This document shows, piece after piece, positions 1 to 8,516 of a stretch of DNA of 20,915 nucleotides (the stretch's first letter is position 1; each line of letters begins with the position of its first letter). Source of the stretch: JBBSIG01 sp038232215 (GTDB lineage Bacteria > Actinomycetota > Thermoleophilia > Gaiellales > Gaiellaceae). Below the pieces are notes generated by a model. The model ran no database searches. It was not told the DNA's origin and saw only the letters and a program-made list of their open reading frames with translations. The position numbers and the translations under genes are program-made. Location of the stretch: contig JBBSIG010000010.1 in NCBI GenBank assembly GCA_038232215.1, forward strand, positions 1 to 20,915, written 5' to 3'.

Positions 1-321
1 GTCGACTCGATCCCGACGAGCGCCGGGCAGGAGGATCACGTCTCGATGGGGAACGCGGCCGGCCTGAAGGCGTGGCAGGTGCTCGCGAACGCCGAGCGCG
101 CGCTCGCGATCGAGCTGCTCGCCGCCGCCCAGGCGGTCGAGGTCCTGGCTCCGCTCGAGCCGGGCGTGGGCGGCCGCGCGACGCACGCCGCAGTACGCTC
201 GCTCTCCCCGCGCCTGCGTGACGATCGACCCCTCGCGCCCGACATCGAGCTCGTCGCGGCGAGCATCCGGGACGGCTCTCTCGTCGACGCCGTCGAGACC
301 GAGGTGGGTGAGCTCCTCTGA
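1..321 (+). CDS. hutH: Histidine ammonia-lyase, C-terminal end (partial)
   Basis: This is the 3' end of a gene that begins before the window; the frame is open from base 1 and ends at TGA 319-321, giving about 106 residues. It starts within the strongly conserved segment SIPTSAGQEDHVSMG, which is diagnostic of the histidine/phenylalanine ammonia-lyase family and lies in the C-terminal helical half. The MIO-forming Ala-Ser-Gly triad would be upstream and cannot be seen. The enzyme deaminates L-histidine to trans-urocanate and ammonia in the cytoplasm, the first step of histidine degradation. hutU begins 13 nt after the stop, so the two genes are almost certainly co-transcribed. The position of hutU and hutI downstream supports HutH over phenylalanine or tyrosine ammonia-lyase. 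No truncation other than the window edge is seen. Confidence 0.95.
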   Translation, partial: VDSIPTSAGQEDHVSMGNAAGLKAWQVLANAERALAIELLAAAQAVEVLAPLEPGVGGRATHAAVRSLSPRLRDDRPLAPDIELVAASIRDGSLVDAVETEVGELL

Positions 322-334
322 GAGCCCATCCGGA

Positions 335-2062
335 GTGACGGCCGGGGCGCCCGTGAGTGCGACCGCCTCGTCCCTCGAGGTCGCCGTCGAGTCGCTCTGC
401 GGCGATCTCTCGCGCGTCCGCGCCCCCCGCGGCACCGAGCTGAACGCCCGCTCGTGGTCGACCGAGGCGCCGCTGCGGATGCTGCTGAACAACCTAGATC
501 GCGAGGTCGCCGAGCGTCCGGAGGAGCTCGTCGTCTACGGGGGCTCGGGCAAGGCCGCGCGCAGCCACGACGCCCTGCGGGCGATCGTTCGCTCGCTGCT
601 ACGGCTAGCCGCGGACGAGACGCTCCTCGTCCAGAGCGGCAAGCCGGTCGGCGTCTTCCGCACGCACGCGGGCGCTCCGCGCGTCCTGATCGCGAACTCG
701 CTGCTCGTCCCGCGCTGGGCGACCTGGGACGAGTTCCGGCGCCTCGAGGCCGAGGGTCTGACCATGTTCGGGCAGATGACGGCCGGGAGCTGGATCTACA
801 TCGGCACGCAGGGCATCCTCCAGGGCACCTACCAGACGTTCGCCGCCGCGGGCGAGCGCCACTTCGGCAGCCCCGAGCTGACCGGGCGCACGATCCTGAC
901 CGCCGGGCTCGGCGGCATGGGGGGCGCACAGCCGCTCGCGGGCACCATGGCGGGCGCGGCGGTGCTGTGCGTCGAGGTCGACCCCGCGCGGATCGAGCGC
1001 CGACTGGAGACGCGGTACCTCGACGAGGCCACGGAGTCGCTGGACGACGCGCTCGCGCGGGTCCGCCGGGCGGCCGGCGAGGGAAGGGCGCTCTCCGTGG
1101 GTCTGCTCGCGAACGCGGCAGAGGCCGTACCCGAGCTCGCACGGCGGGGAGAGGCGTTCGACCTCGTCACCGATCAGACGGCGGCGCACGATCCGCTGAA
1201 CGGCTACGTGCCGGCGGGCCTGTCCGTGGACGAGGCGGCCGAGCTACGCGCGAGGGATCCGGACGAGTATCTCCGGCGCGCACGAGCGTCCATCGCGGCT
1301 CATGTGGAGGGCCTCCTGGAGTACGTCCGGGCCGGCGCGTATGTTTTCGACTATGGCAACAACCTACGAGGGGAGGCGCGCGAGGCCGGCGTAGCCGACG
1401 CCTTCTCATACCCGGGCTTCGTTCCGGCCTATATTCGCCCCCTCTTCTGCCGCGGGGTCGGGCCGTTCCGGTGGGCCGCCCTCTCCGGAGATGCTTCCGA
1501 CATCGCGGTGATCGACGCGGAGCTGAAGCGGCTGTTCCCTGACGACCCGCTGCTGCAGCGGTGGCTCGAGCTGGCCGCGGCCCGCGTGGCGTTCCAGGGG
1601 CTCCCGGCCAGGATCTGCTGGCTGGGCTACGGCGACCGTGCTCGAGCCGGGCTCGCGATCAACGAGCTCGTTCGGTCGGGTGCCGTGAAGGCCCCCGTCG
1701 TCATCGGGCGCGACCACCTCGACTCGGGCTCGGTGGCCTCGCCCTACCGGGAGACGGAGAGCATGCGCGACGGCTCCGACGCGATCGCCGACTGGCCCGT
1801 GCTGAACGCGTTGCTCAACGTCGCCGCGGGAGCGACGTGGGTCAGCGTCCACCACGGAGGCGGCGTCGGGATCGGCAACTCGATCCATGCCGGCCTGGTC
1901 ATCCTCGCCGACGGCACCGACGAGATGGCGGAGCGGCTCGAGCGCGTGCTGACCGCCGACCCGGGGACCGGGGTCATGCGCCACGTCGACGCCGGCTATC
2001 CCGAGGCGATCGAGGCGGCGCGGGAGACGGGCTTCGAGCCGCCGATGCCTCCCCGTGCGTAG
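335..2062 (+). CDS. hutU: Urocanate hydratase (urocanase)
   Basis: HutU adds water to urocanate to give imidazolonepropionate, using a tightly bound NAD+. The protein (575 residues from this start; the family is about 550-560) shows RAPRGTEL near the N terminus, LRMLLNNLD, VYGGSGKAARS, the glycine-rich GLGGMGGAQPLAGTMAG of the NAD+-binding core, DQTAAHDPLNGYVP, FDYGNNLRGEA and, near the end, WVSVHHGGGVGIGNSIHAG. These are all hallmark urocanase blocks. The frame is open back to an ATG at 218, but that lies inside hutH. GTG 335 (GAGAG at 320-324, ten bases upstream) or GTG 353 are better starts, and the choice between them is uncertain. It lies 13 nt after hutH, and hutI begins at or just past its stop, so it is the middle gene of a hut operon. 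Confidence 0.95.
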   Translation: MTAGAPVSATASSLEVAVESLCGDLSRVRAPRGTELNARSWSTEAPLRMLLNNLDREVAERPEELVVYGGSGKAARSHDALRAIVRSLLRLAADETLLVQSGKPVGVFRTHAGAPRVLIANSLLVPRWATWDEFRRLEAEGLTMFGQMTAGSWIYIGTQGILQGTYQTFAAAGERHFGSPELTGRTILTAGLGGMGGAQPLAGTMAGAAVLCVEVDPARIERRLETRYLDEATESLDDALARVRRAAGEGRALSVGLLANAAEAVPELARRGEAFDLVTDQTAAHDPLNGYVPAGLSVDEAAELRARDPDEYLRRARASIAAHVEGLLEYVRAGAYVFDYGNNLRGEAREAGVADAFSYPGFVPAYIRPLFCRGVGPFRWAALSGDASDIAVIDAELKRLFPDDPLLQRWLELAAARVAFQGLPARICWLGYGDRARAGLAINELVRSGAVKAPVVIGRDHLDSGSVASPYRETESMRDGSDAIADWPVLNALLNVAAGATWVSVHHGGGVGIGNSIHAGLVILADGTDEMAERLERVLTADPGTGVMRHVDAGYPEAIEAARETGFEPPMPPRA

Positions 2063-2063
2063 C

Positions 2064-2070
2064 GGAGGAG
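2064..2070 (+). promoter_or_regulatory. Strong Shine-Dalgarno fixing a TTG start for hutI
   Basis: GGAGGAG lies directly after the hutU stop (2060-2062) and five bases before an in-frame TTG at 2076. It is among the best ribosome-binding sites in the window, and it favours the TTG over the upstream overlapping GTG at 2055. Confidence 0.65.
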
Positions 2071-2075
2071 CCGCC

Positions 2076-3323
2076 TTGCCACCGTCCGACGGCGGAGCGG
2101 CGGAGACGCGCCGTCTCCTGATCCGGGACCTGGACCAGCTCGCGACGCCGGGGTCGATGGGCTTTCCTCTTCGGGGCGCCGAGCTCGCCTCGGTGGACGT
2201 GCTCGAGCGCGCCTACGTCCTCTGCCGCGGGGAGACGATCGAGTCGGTCGGCGCGATGCGCGATCTCCAGCGGCTCGAGGGCGAGGTCGTCGAGCTCGAC
2301 GGGCGGGGCGCGTGCGCCGTGCCGGGACTCGTCGACTGCCACACGCACGCGTGCTTCGGCGGCGACCGGGTCGAGGAGTTCTCCCTCCGCGCGGCCGGCG
2401 CGAGCTACGAGGAGCTGCACGCCGCGGGCGGCGGCATCCTCTCGACCGTCCGGGCGACCCGCGCGGCGAGCGAGGCGGAGCTCGAGACGATCGTCCGACG
2501 GCACCGGGGCTGGTTCCTCGCCGCCGGGACCACGACCTGGGAGGGGAAGTCGGGCTACGGTCTCGATCGGGAGACCGAGCTCTCCTCGCTGCGGGCGATC
2601 GCAGCGTGCGGCGGAGTTCCCACCTGGCTCGGAGCGCACACGGTGCCGCCTGAGTTCGAGAGCGCCGACGCGTACCTCGATTTCGCGCTCGCGGAGGTGC
2701 TGCCCGGAGCGGCGGGGCTCGCCGAGGCGGCCGACGTCTTCCTCGAGCGGGGGTCGTTCGACGCCGGTCAGGCGCGCCGCTATCTCGAGGCGTGCCGAGC
2801 GCAGGGCCTCGCGCTGCGCCTGCACGGGGACCAGTTCACCGAGGCGGGCGCGATCCCTCTCGCGATCGAGCTCGGCGCACGCTCGGTCGACCACCTGGAG
2901 GCGACCGGGCCGAAAGGCGTGCGCGCGCTCGCCGAGAGCGACGTCGTCGGAGTGCTGCTGCCGGCGAGCGCGCTCTTCCTCGGTCGGCCGATGCCTCCCG
3001 CGCGCCAGCTGGTCGACGGGGGCGCGGCGATAGCGCTCGCGACCGACTTCAATCCCGGCAGCTCGTTCTGCGAGAGCCTGCCGCTCGTCTGCTCGCTCGC
3101 GGCGACGCAGCTCGCCCTGTCCCCGGCCGAGGCCCTCGCCGCCTGCACGGTGAACGCCGCGCACGTCCTCGGCCGGGCCGAGCGCAAGGGCCGGCTGGCG
3201 GCGGGCTACGACGCCGACGTCCTCCTCCTCGAGGCGCCCGACTGGCGCTACCTCGCCTACCACCTGGGGGCCGGCCTCGTGCGGAGCGTCGTCCTCGGGG
3301 GCGAGCCCGTCGAGCTACCCTGA
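2076..3323 (+). CDS. hutI: Imidazolonepropionase
   Basis: HutI is a metal-dependent amidohydrolase that opens 4-imidazolone-5-propionate to N-formimino-L-glutamate, the third step of histidine degradation. From the chosen start the protein is 415 residues. It carries the metal-binding DCHTH (about residues 87-91) after the VPGLV lead-in, GAHTVPPEF, the second histidine in LHGDQF, the next in SVDHLEATG, and the aspartate in LATDFNPGSSF, in the usual order of the TIM-barrel. The start is decided by the ribosome-binding site: a strong GGAGGAG at 2064-2070 lies five bases before TTG 2076. A GTG at 2055 overlaps the hutU stop but has no visible Shine-Dalgarno. No hutG or hutF follows, so the fate of formiminoglutamate is not visible here. 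Confidence 0.93.
   Translation: MPPSDGGAAETRRLLIRDLDQLATPGSMGFPLRGAELASVDVLERAYVLCRGETIESVGAMRDLQRLEGEVVELDGRGACAVPGLVDCHTHACFGGDRVEEFSLRAAGASYEELHAAGGGILSTVRATRAASEAELETIVRRHRGWFLAAGTTTWEGKSGYGLDRETELSSLRAIAACGGVPTWLGAHTVPPEFESADAYLDFALAEVLPGAAGLAEAADVFLERGSFDAGQARRYLEACRAQGLALRLHGDQFTEAGAIPLAIELGARSVDHLEATGPKGVRALAESDVVGVLLPASALFLGRPMPPARQLVDGGAAIALATDFNPGSSFCESLPLVCSLAATQLALSPAEALAACTVNAAHVLGRAERKGRLAAGYDADVLLLEAPDWRYLAYHLGAGLVRSVVLGGEPVELP
3316..3321 (+). promoter_or_regulatory. Possible -10 box (TACCCT) before the small membrane protein
   Basis: TACCCT ends nine bases before ATG 3331 and overlaps the end of hutI. It fits the TAnnnT-plus-short-leader arrangement seen at the other transcription-unit heads. 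There is no recognisable -35. The gene may equally be read through from hutI, seven bases upstream. Confidence 0.35.
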
Positions 3324-3330
3324 CCCGCGC

Positions 3331-3747
3331 ATGCCCTCGAGGAAGCAGCGGCGCCGGCGCGACAAGGCTCGCCGCCACGACTACGAGTACGTCTACGTCG
3401 ACGAGGAGGGCCGCGAGGTCGAGGTCGAGGCCGACACTGCCGACACGAGGCCGGCGAAGGCGAAGGAGCGCGATCGTGCGCCGGCAGGGCGGCGAGGACG
3501 CCCCCTGCGCAAGGTCGAGCCGCCCTCCTGGCGCCGGGTCGCCCGCCGCGCGGGCATCTTCGCGCCGTTCATGTTCGGCGTCATCTGGCTCACGAACAAG
3601 GACGCGCCCGTCGGCGCGCGGCTCCTGATCGCGCTCTCGTACACCTTCCTCTTCGTTCCGTTCTTCTACTTCGTCGACCGCATGGCCTACCGCGCCTACC
3701 TGCGCCGCTCGGGCGGCGGGCCCGGCGCGAAGGCAGGCAAGCAGTAG
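3331..3747 (+). CDS. Conserved-type small basic protein with two membrane helices
   Basis: I do not recognise a named family. The 138-residue protein opens with a very basic stretch (PSRKQRRRRDKARR), followed by a tyrosine/acidic segment (YEYVYVDEEG) and a charged low-complexity linker to about residue 65. Two hydrophobic segments follow, near residues 73-90 and 96-116, separated by a short loop containing NKDAP. It ends in a basic, glycine-rich tail. This predicts a small inner-membrane protein with a long cytoplasmic N-terminal region. ATG 3331 is seven bases after the hutI stop. It could be co-transcribed with hut, but nothing in its sequence links it to histidine metabolism. A hairpin follows its stop. 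The codon bias looks like that of its neighbours, and the protein composition (clear hydrophobic helices) supports real coding. The function is unknown. Confidence 0.75.
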   Translation: MPSRKQRRRRDKARRHDYEYVYVDEEGREVEVEADTADTRPAKAKERDRAPAGRRGRPLRKVEPPSWRRVARRAGIFAPFMFGVIWLTNKDAPVGARLLIALSYTFLFVPFFYFVDRMAYRAYLRRSGGGPGAKAGKQ

Positions 3748-3752
3748 CCCGG

Positions 3753-3774
3753 GCGCGGGCCGAGCCCGCCGCGC
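3753..3774 (+). terminator. Terminator-like hairpin after the small membrane protein
   Basis: GCGGGC at 3755-3760 pairs with GCCCGC at 3764-3769 across a three-base loop, and the stem can extend outward with one bulged C. It begins six bases after the stop at 3745-3747, between two convergent genes. There is no T-run, which is common for actinobacterial terminators. Confidence 0.4.
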
Positions 3775-3809
3775 GAGAGTCGGCACACAATCGACACGAA
3801 TGGCCCTTG

Positions 3810-3862
3810 ACACGTCACGGTGCCTGGCACCGAACGAGAGCGTGACGAACGTTCCACAGGCG
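3810..3862. repeat. Composite palindromic repeat, copy 1
   Basis: The core CGGTGCCTGGCACCG at 3818-3832 is a perfect palindrome around a single central T. Outside it, CGTCACG (3813-3819) and CGTGACG (3841-3847) form a second inverted pair, followed by AACGTTCCACAGG. The core matches 11128-11142 before alaS in 14 of 15 bases. The segment 3841-3860, read on the - strand, aligns with the 20-bp CTGTGGA...CGTCACG units of that region. It lies in the convergent gap between the small membrane protein and the cupin gene, which otherwise holds only the hairpin at 3753-3774. Confidence 0.7.
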
Positions 3863-3903
3863 CCGCGACGTGGTCGCCGCGGCCCCGAGGACCAACCGCG
3901 CGC

Positions 3904-4248
3904 CTAGCCGGCCGGTTGCTGGTCGCCCCGGTAGTGACCCTCGCCGGGCCAGGGCGCCAGGAGGAGCAGGATCCGCGCGCCCTCGGGCGCGGAGATCGCG
4001 TGGCGCTCGCCCGCCTCGAAGCGGAACAGGCTGCCCGGCCCGGCGTCAACTGACTCCCCGCCCGCCTCCACGCGGACGGTTCCTTCGACGATCGTGACGA
4101 ACGCGTGCTCCTTGACCTGGTGGTCGCCGAGCTCCTGGCCCGGAGCAAGTCCGATCAGGACGGCGCGGGCGGCGTCCTCGGAGTGGAGCACGACCGGCGA
4201 GCGACTGCCCTCCGGCGTCTCGATCGTGCGCAGGTCCCAGCGCTCCAC
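3904..4248 (-). CDS. Small single-domain cupin protein
   Basis: This is a roughly 114-residue cupin. The first cupin motif is recognisable around LAPGQELGDHQVKEHAFVTIVEG (a G-x5-H-x-H-like block with histidines in DHQVKEH) and the second around GSLFRFEAGERHAI, with a final histidine. Such proteins usually bind one metal in a small beta-barrel; the substrate cannot be told from sequence. The frame is open to a GTG at 4296, which would give 130 residues. GTG 4248 is preferred because TAGGAT lies seven bases before it, AGGA can serve as a ribosome-binding site, and the extra 16 residues are a hydrophilic Arg/Ser stretch. It is the only - strand gene in the window and is divergent from the hydrolase-hisS-aspS operon. 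Its role is unknown. Confidence 0.82.
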   Translation of the reverse strand: MERWDLRTIETPEGSRSPVVLHSEDAARAVLIGLAPGQELGDHQVKEHAFVTIVEGTVRVEAGGESVDAGPGSLFRFEAGERHAISAPEGARILLLLAPWPGEGHYRGDQQPAG

Positions 4249-4255
4249 GACCCGG

Positions 4256-4261
4256 ATCCTA
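4256..4261 (-). promoter_or_regulatory. Possible -10 box (TAGGAT) of the cupin gene
   Basis: On the - strand TAGGAT is followed by seven bases and then GTG 4248, the same geometry as at the + strand transcription-unit heads. It supports the shorter start of the cupin gene and an independent divergent promoter. No -35 is evident. Confidence 0.45.
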
Positions 4262-4287
4262 CGAGAAGAGTCGTGCGGACGCCTCGT

Positions 4288-4293
4288 TACACT
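4288..4293 (+). promoter_or_regulatory. Possible -10 box (TACACT) of the hydrolase-hisS-aspS operon
   Basis: TACACT ends ten bases before ATG 4304, the first gene of the operon. The box lies back to back with the cupin -10 box, about 26 bp away. A transcript starting six to seven bases downstream would have almost no leader. Confidence 0.5.
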
Positions 4294-4303
4294 CACTCGC
4301 CTG

Positions 4304-4942
4304 ATGAGCCTCGTCGTGGACGGCTACGAGCTCGGCCCGCTCGCCACCAACTGCTACGTCGTGCGGACCGGGCGGGGAGCCCCCGAGGCGGTCGTCGTCG
4401 ATCCCGGGGGCGACGCGGCCACGCTGCAACTCGAGCTCGCCCGTGCGGGCGCGCGCTGTGCCGGGATCCTCGTCACGCACGGTCACTGGGACCACCTCGG
4501 CGGCGTGGCCGACCTCGCCGAGGGAACGGGGGCGCCGGTGACGATGGCTGCGGCGGAGGCGGTGCTGCTCGAGCGGCCCAACGACTTCTTCGCCTCCCAG
4601 GGCATCAGCATCCGCGCCCACACGCCCGACGTCCTGCTGGAGGGAGGCGAGACGTTCGAGCTCGCCGGCATCGCGTTCGAGACGATCGCCGTTCCGGGCC
4701 ACTCACCGGCCCATCTCGCCTACTACGCGGACGGCTGTCTCTTCTCCGGCGACGTCCTCTTCGCGGGCTCGGTCGGACGCACCGACCTCCCGGGCGCCGA
4801 CTGGGGCACCCTGGTGGAGTCGATCCGGGCGCTCGTCGTGACCCTCCCACCGGAGACGATCGTGTATCCCGGGCACGGTCCGCGGACGACGCTCGCCGAC
4901 GAGCAGGCCCGCAATCCGTTCCTGGCCGAGCTCCGCGCGTGA
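4304..4942 (+). CDS. Metallo-beta-lactamase-fold hydrolase, glyoxalase II-like
   Basis: This 212-residue protein has the complete zinc site of the glyoxalase II branch of the fold: HGHWDH at residues 59-64, H133 in VPGHSPAH, D150 in FSGDVLF and H191 in YPGHG. It also has the family block GSVGRTDLPGAD. It is short, like the bacterial YcbL-type single-domain hydroxyacylglutathione hydrolase relatives, and lacks the C-terminal substrate domain of classical GloB. The thioester substrate is therefore unknown; actinomycetes generally use mycothiol rather than glutathione. The frame is open upstream to 4094, but ATG 4304 is the sensible start since homologues begin near this point and the upstream part runs antisense through the cupin gene. 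Its stop overlaps the hisS start by four bases (GTGA), so it is translationally coupled to hisS. Confidence 0.9.
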   Translation: MSLVVDGYELGPLATNCYVVRTGRGAPEAVVVDPGGDAATLQLELARAGARCAGILVTHGHWDHLGGVADLAEGTGAPVTMAAAEAVLLERPNDFFASQGISIRAHTPDVLLEGGETFELAGIAFETIAVPGHSPAHLAYYADGCLFSGDVLFAGSVGRTDLPGADWGTLVESIRALVVTLPPETIVYPGHGPRTTLADEQARNPFLAELRA

Positions 4943-6167
4943 AGTTCACCGCGCCGCGCGGAACCCACGACGTCCTTCCCTCCGACCGGCCGCTGTGGGA
5001 CAGGGTCACCGAGACCGCGATCGAGCTCTGCGCGCTCTACGGTTACCGGCGCATCCAGACGCCGGGATTCGAGGACACGGGACTCTTCGAGCGGACCGCA
5101 GGCACCGGCTCGGACATCGTCCAGAAGGAGATGTACACCTTCGCCGACCGGGGCGGACGCTCGCTGACGCTACGTCCGGAGGGGACGGCGCCCATCTGCC
5201 GTGCCTACCTCGAGCACGGTCTGGCGCGCGAGCCGCAGCCGCAGAAGCTCTACACGCTGGCGGCGATGTACCGGTACGACAAGCCGCAGCGGGGTCGCTG
5301 GCGCGAGCACTGGCAGCTCTCCGTCGAGGCGATCGGCTCCGCCGACCCCGCGATCGACGCCGAGCTGATCCAGCTCTACGACGAGCTCCTGCGGCGGCTC
5401 GGACTGGGCGACTACCGGCTGGAGCTGAACTCGATCGGCGACCGCGAGTGCCGCCCGGCGTACATCGAGCGGCTGAGTCTCTGGCTCGACGACCACGACG
5501 ACGAGCTCGACGACGACGCGCGCGAGAAGCGGGCGACGAGCCCGCTCCGCGTCTTCGACGTCAAGAGCGGGCGCGTGCGGCAGGCACTCGCCGGCGCTCC
5601 GAAGATTGGCGAGTCGCTCTGCGACGCGTGCGCCGAGCACTTTTCAGCCGTGTGCCGCGCGCTCGATCGCCTCGGCGTGCGCTACACGCTCAACCCGACG
5701 CTCGTCCGCGGGCTCGACTACTACACGCGGACGACCTTCGAGTTCATGGACGACGCGATCGGAGCGCAGAGCACCATCTGCGGCGGCGGCCGCTACGACT
5801 ACCTGATCGAGGAGATCGGCGGCCGGCCGACGCCCGGAATCGGCTTCGGGGCTGGCATCGACCGCCTCGTGCTCTCTCTCGAAGGCGCGGGCGCGAGGGG
5901 CGAGGAGCCGTCGCTCGACGTGTTCTTCGCCTGCGACGAGGGGGCACCTCGCGACGAGGTGCTCGCTCTGATGGCCGAGCTTCGCCGAGCCGGCCGAGCC
6001 TGCGACACGGACTACGCGGGCCGCTCGCTGCGCGGTCAGCTCACGCAGGCGGGCCGGCTCGGCGCCCGGCTCGTCGTGATCGTCGGCGCCGAGCGGGCCA
6101 CGCTCCGTCTCGCGGGCGCGGAGGACACGGTCGTGCCGCTCGCCGAGCTGCGCAGCCGGATCGCCGC

Positions 6168-6171
<4 letters not shown>
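4939..6171 (+). CDS. hisS: Histidyl-tRNA synthetase
   Basis: A class II synthetase that charges tRNA-His in the cytoplasm (410 residues, normal length). It opens with APRGTHDVLP. Motif 1 lies around YGYRRIQTPGFED, followed by TLRPEGTAPICRAY. Motif 2 covers YRYDKPQRGRWREHWQ. The histidine-specific block is LVRGLDYYTRTTFEF, and motif 3 is in GIGFGAGIDRLVL. The C-terminal ~95 residues form the anticodon-binding domain. The motif 2 loop reads RWREHWQ where many bacterial enzymes have RYRQFHQ; the final glutamine is kept. GTG 4939 overlaps the hydrolase stop, and its own TGA overlaps the aspS GTG. The frame is open far upstream through the hydrolase gene, but that part is an off-frame shadow. Confidence 0.97.
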
Positions 6172-7909
<1,738 letters not shown>

Positions 7910-7913
<4 letters not shown>

Positions 7914-8320
7914 GGCAGCGGGCCTTCGCCCTGCGCGTCCTCGGCCTCGCGGGCGTCGCGCTCCTCGCGGGGGTCGTCGTGCTCGGCTCGACCACCCACT
8001 CGTCGCGCTCGGCCCGGCCCGCCGACTCTCCGCGACCCGTGCAGTGGTACGCGGCGAAGGCCGGCCCGTACGCTCCGCCGCCGGCCCGCAAGCGCACCGC
8101 CTGCGGCCAGCGCCTCGACGCAACGACGCTCGGGGTCGCCCATCCGGTGCTGCCGTGCGGGGTCAAGCTCTTCGTCGCGCTCGGCGAGCGGCGGATCCTG
8201 ACCCAGGTGATCGACCGCGGGCGCGTCCCGCCGGGCCGGGCGTTCGACCTCACCCAGGCGCTCGCCCGGCGCATCGGGCTCAAGGGCACGCAGCCCGTGC
8301 GCTGGTCGTTCGCGCGCTGA
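7910..8320 (+). CDS. Exported RlpA-like double-psi beta-barrel protein
   Basis: A 136-residue protein with a basic N terminus and a hydrophobic segment (residues about 8-27: a signal peptide or anchor), a short Ser/Pro-rich linker, and a double-psi beta-barrel domain from about residue 60. The barrel shows the RlpA/3D-domain pattern: ACGQRLDATTLGVAHP, LPCGVKLFV, VIDRGRVPPGRAFDLT and a terminal IGLKG. C65 and C83 could form a disulfide outside the membrane. RlpA-type barrels act on, or bind, peptidoglycan; this one has no SPOR domain, so septal targeting is not supported. GTG 7910 overlaps the aspS stop (GTGA) and is preceded by purine-rich AAGGGG, making it the last gene of the synthetase operon. 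Whether it is catalytic is unknown. Confidence 0.82.
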
Positions 8321-8373
8321 GCGCACGGCGTTCGCTACGCTCTCCTCGCTCGACCCCGTGCGTGACTCCGCGC

Positions 8374-8398
8374 ACCCATGTAGAACCAACACCCATGT
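8374..8398 (+). repeat. Short direct repeat ACCCATGT x2
   Basis: ACCCATGT occurs at 8374-8381 and 8391-8398, 17 bases apart from start to start. It lies in the gap (8321-8516) between the RlpA-like gene and mnmA, and the spacing of about 1.6 helical turns could suit a dimeric regulator. Apart from this and a downstream hairpin, I see no gene in the gap. Confidence 0.4.
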
Positions 8399-8406
8399 GA
8401 AGGGAG

Positions 8407-8423
8407 CCTGCGTCCGGCGCAGG
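8407..8423 (+). terminator. Small hairpin between the RlpA-like gene and mnmA
   Basis: CCTGCG (8407-8412) and CGCAGG (8418-8423) form a perfect six-base stem around a five-base loop. It could end the synthetase operon, lying about 90 bp after its last stop, or be part of a regulatory leader. There is no T-run. Confidence 0.3.
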
Positions 8424-8503
8424 TCGGCAGGGCACCCACCTGGCTTGTCCAGGTTCACACGGGCGCGGAGGCATCGGCGGGGTGGAGCACCTCTTGCTTC
8501 GGC

Positions 8504-8509
8504 TACGGT
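8504..8509 (+). promoter_or_regulatory. Possible -10 box (TACGGT) of mnmA
   Basis: TACGGT ends seven bases before ATG 8517, consistent with a leaderless transcript. GGTGG just before the start could instead act as a weak ribosome-binding site. Confidence 0.4.
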
Positions 8510-8516
8510 GGCCCGC

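Noticed and set aside
218..334. Longer hutU starting at ATG 218
   Set aside because: The extra residues are Ser/Arg-rich, overlap hutH by about 100 bp and have no urocanase similarity. GTG 335 or 353 is more plausible.
36..1142. Long - strand open frame (368 residues) opposite hutH/hutU
   Set aside because: Its product is Arg/Pro/Ser-rich low complexity, and it lies opposite the well-recognised hutU. It is a GC-driven shadow, as are the frames opposite hutI (1974-3263), aspS (6474-7376), the 7214-9028 region, alaS (12131-13441) and aroKB (16588-18753).
4094..4303. Upstream extension of the metallo-hydrolase to ATG 4094
   Set aside because: It runs antisense through the cupin gene and its translation does not resemble the hydrolase family, which begins near ATG 4304.
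4105..4938. Upstream extension of hisS through the hydrolase gene
   Set aside because: Open only because of high GC; its translation is Arg-rich, and HisRS similarity begins at GTG 4939. The same applies to the frame upstream of aspS from 4995.
8358..8516. MnmA beginning at GTG 8358
   Set aside because: The extra 53 codons are Arg/His-rich and pass through the repeats and hairpin of the gap. ATG 8517 has a -10-like box and coding-like composition after it.
8321..8516. tRNA gene in the gap before mnmA
   Set aside because: A GGTTCA-like string at 8453-8458 suggested a T-arm, but no acceptor stem or other arms could be paired around it.
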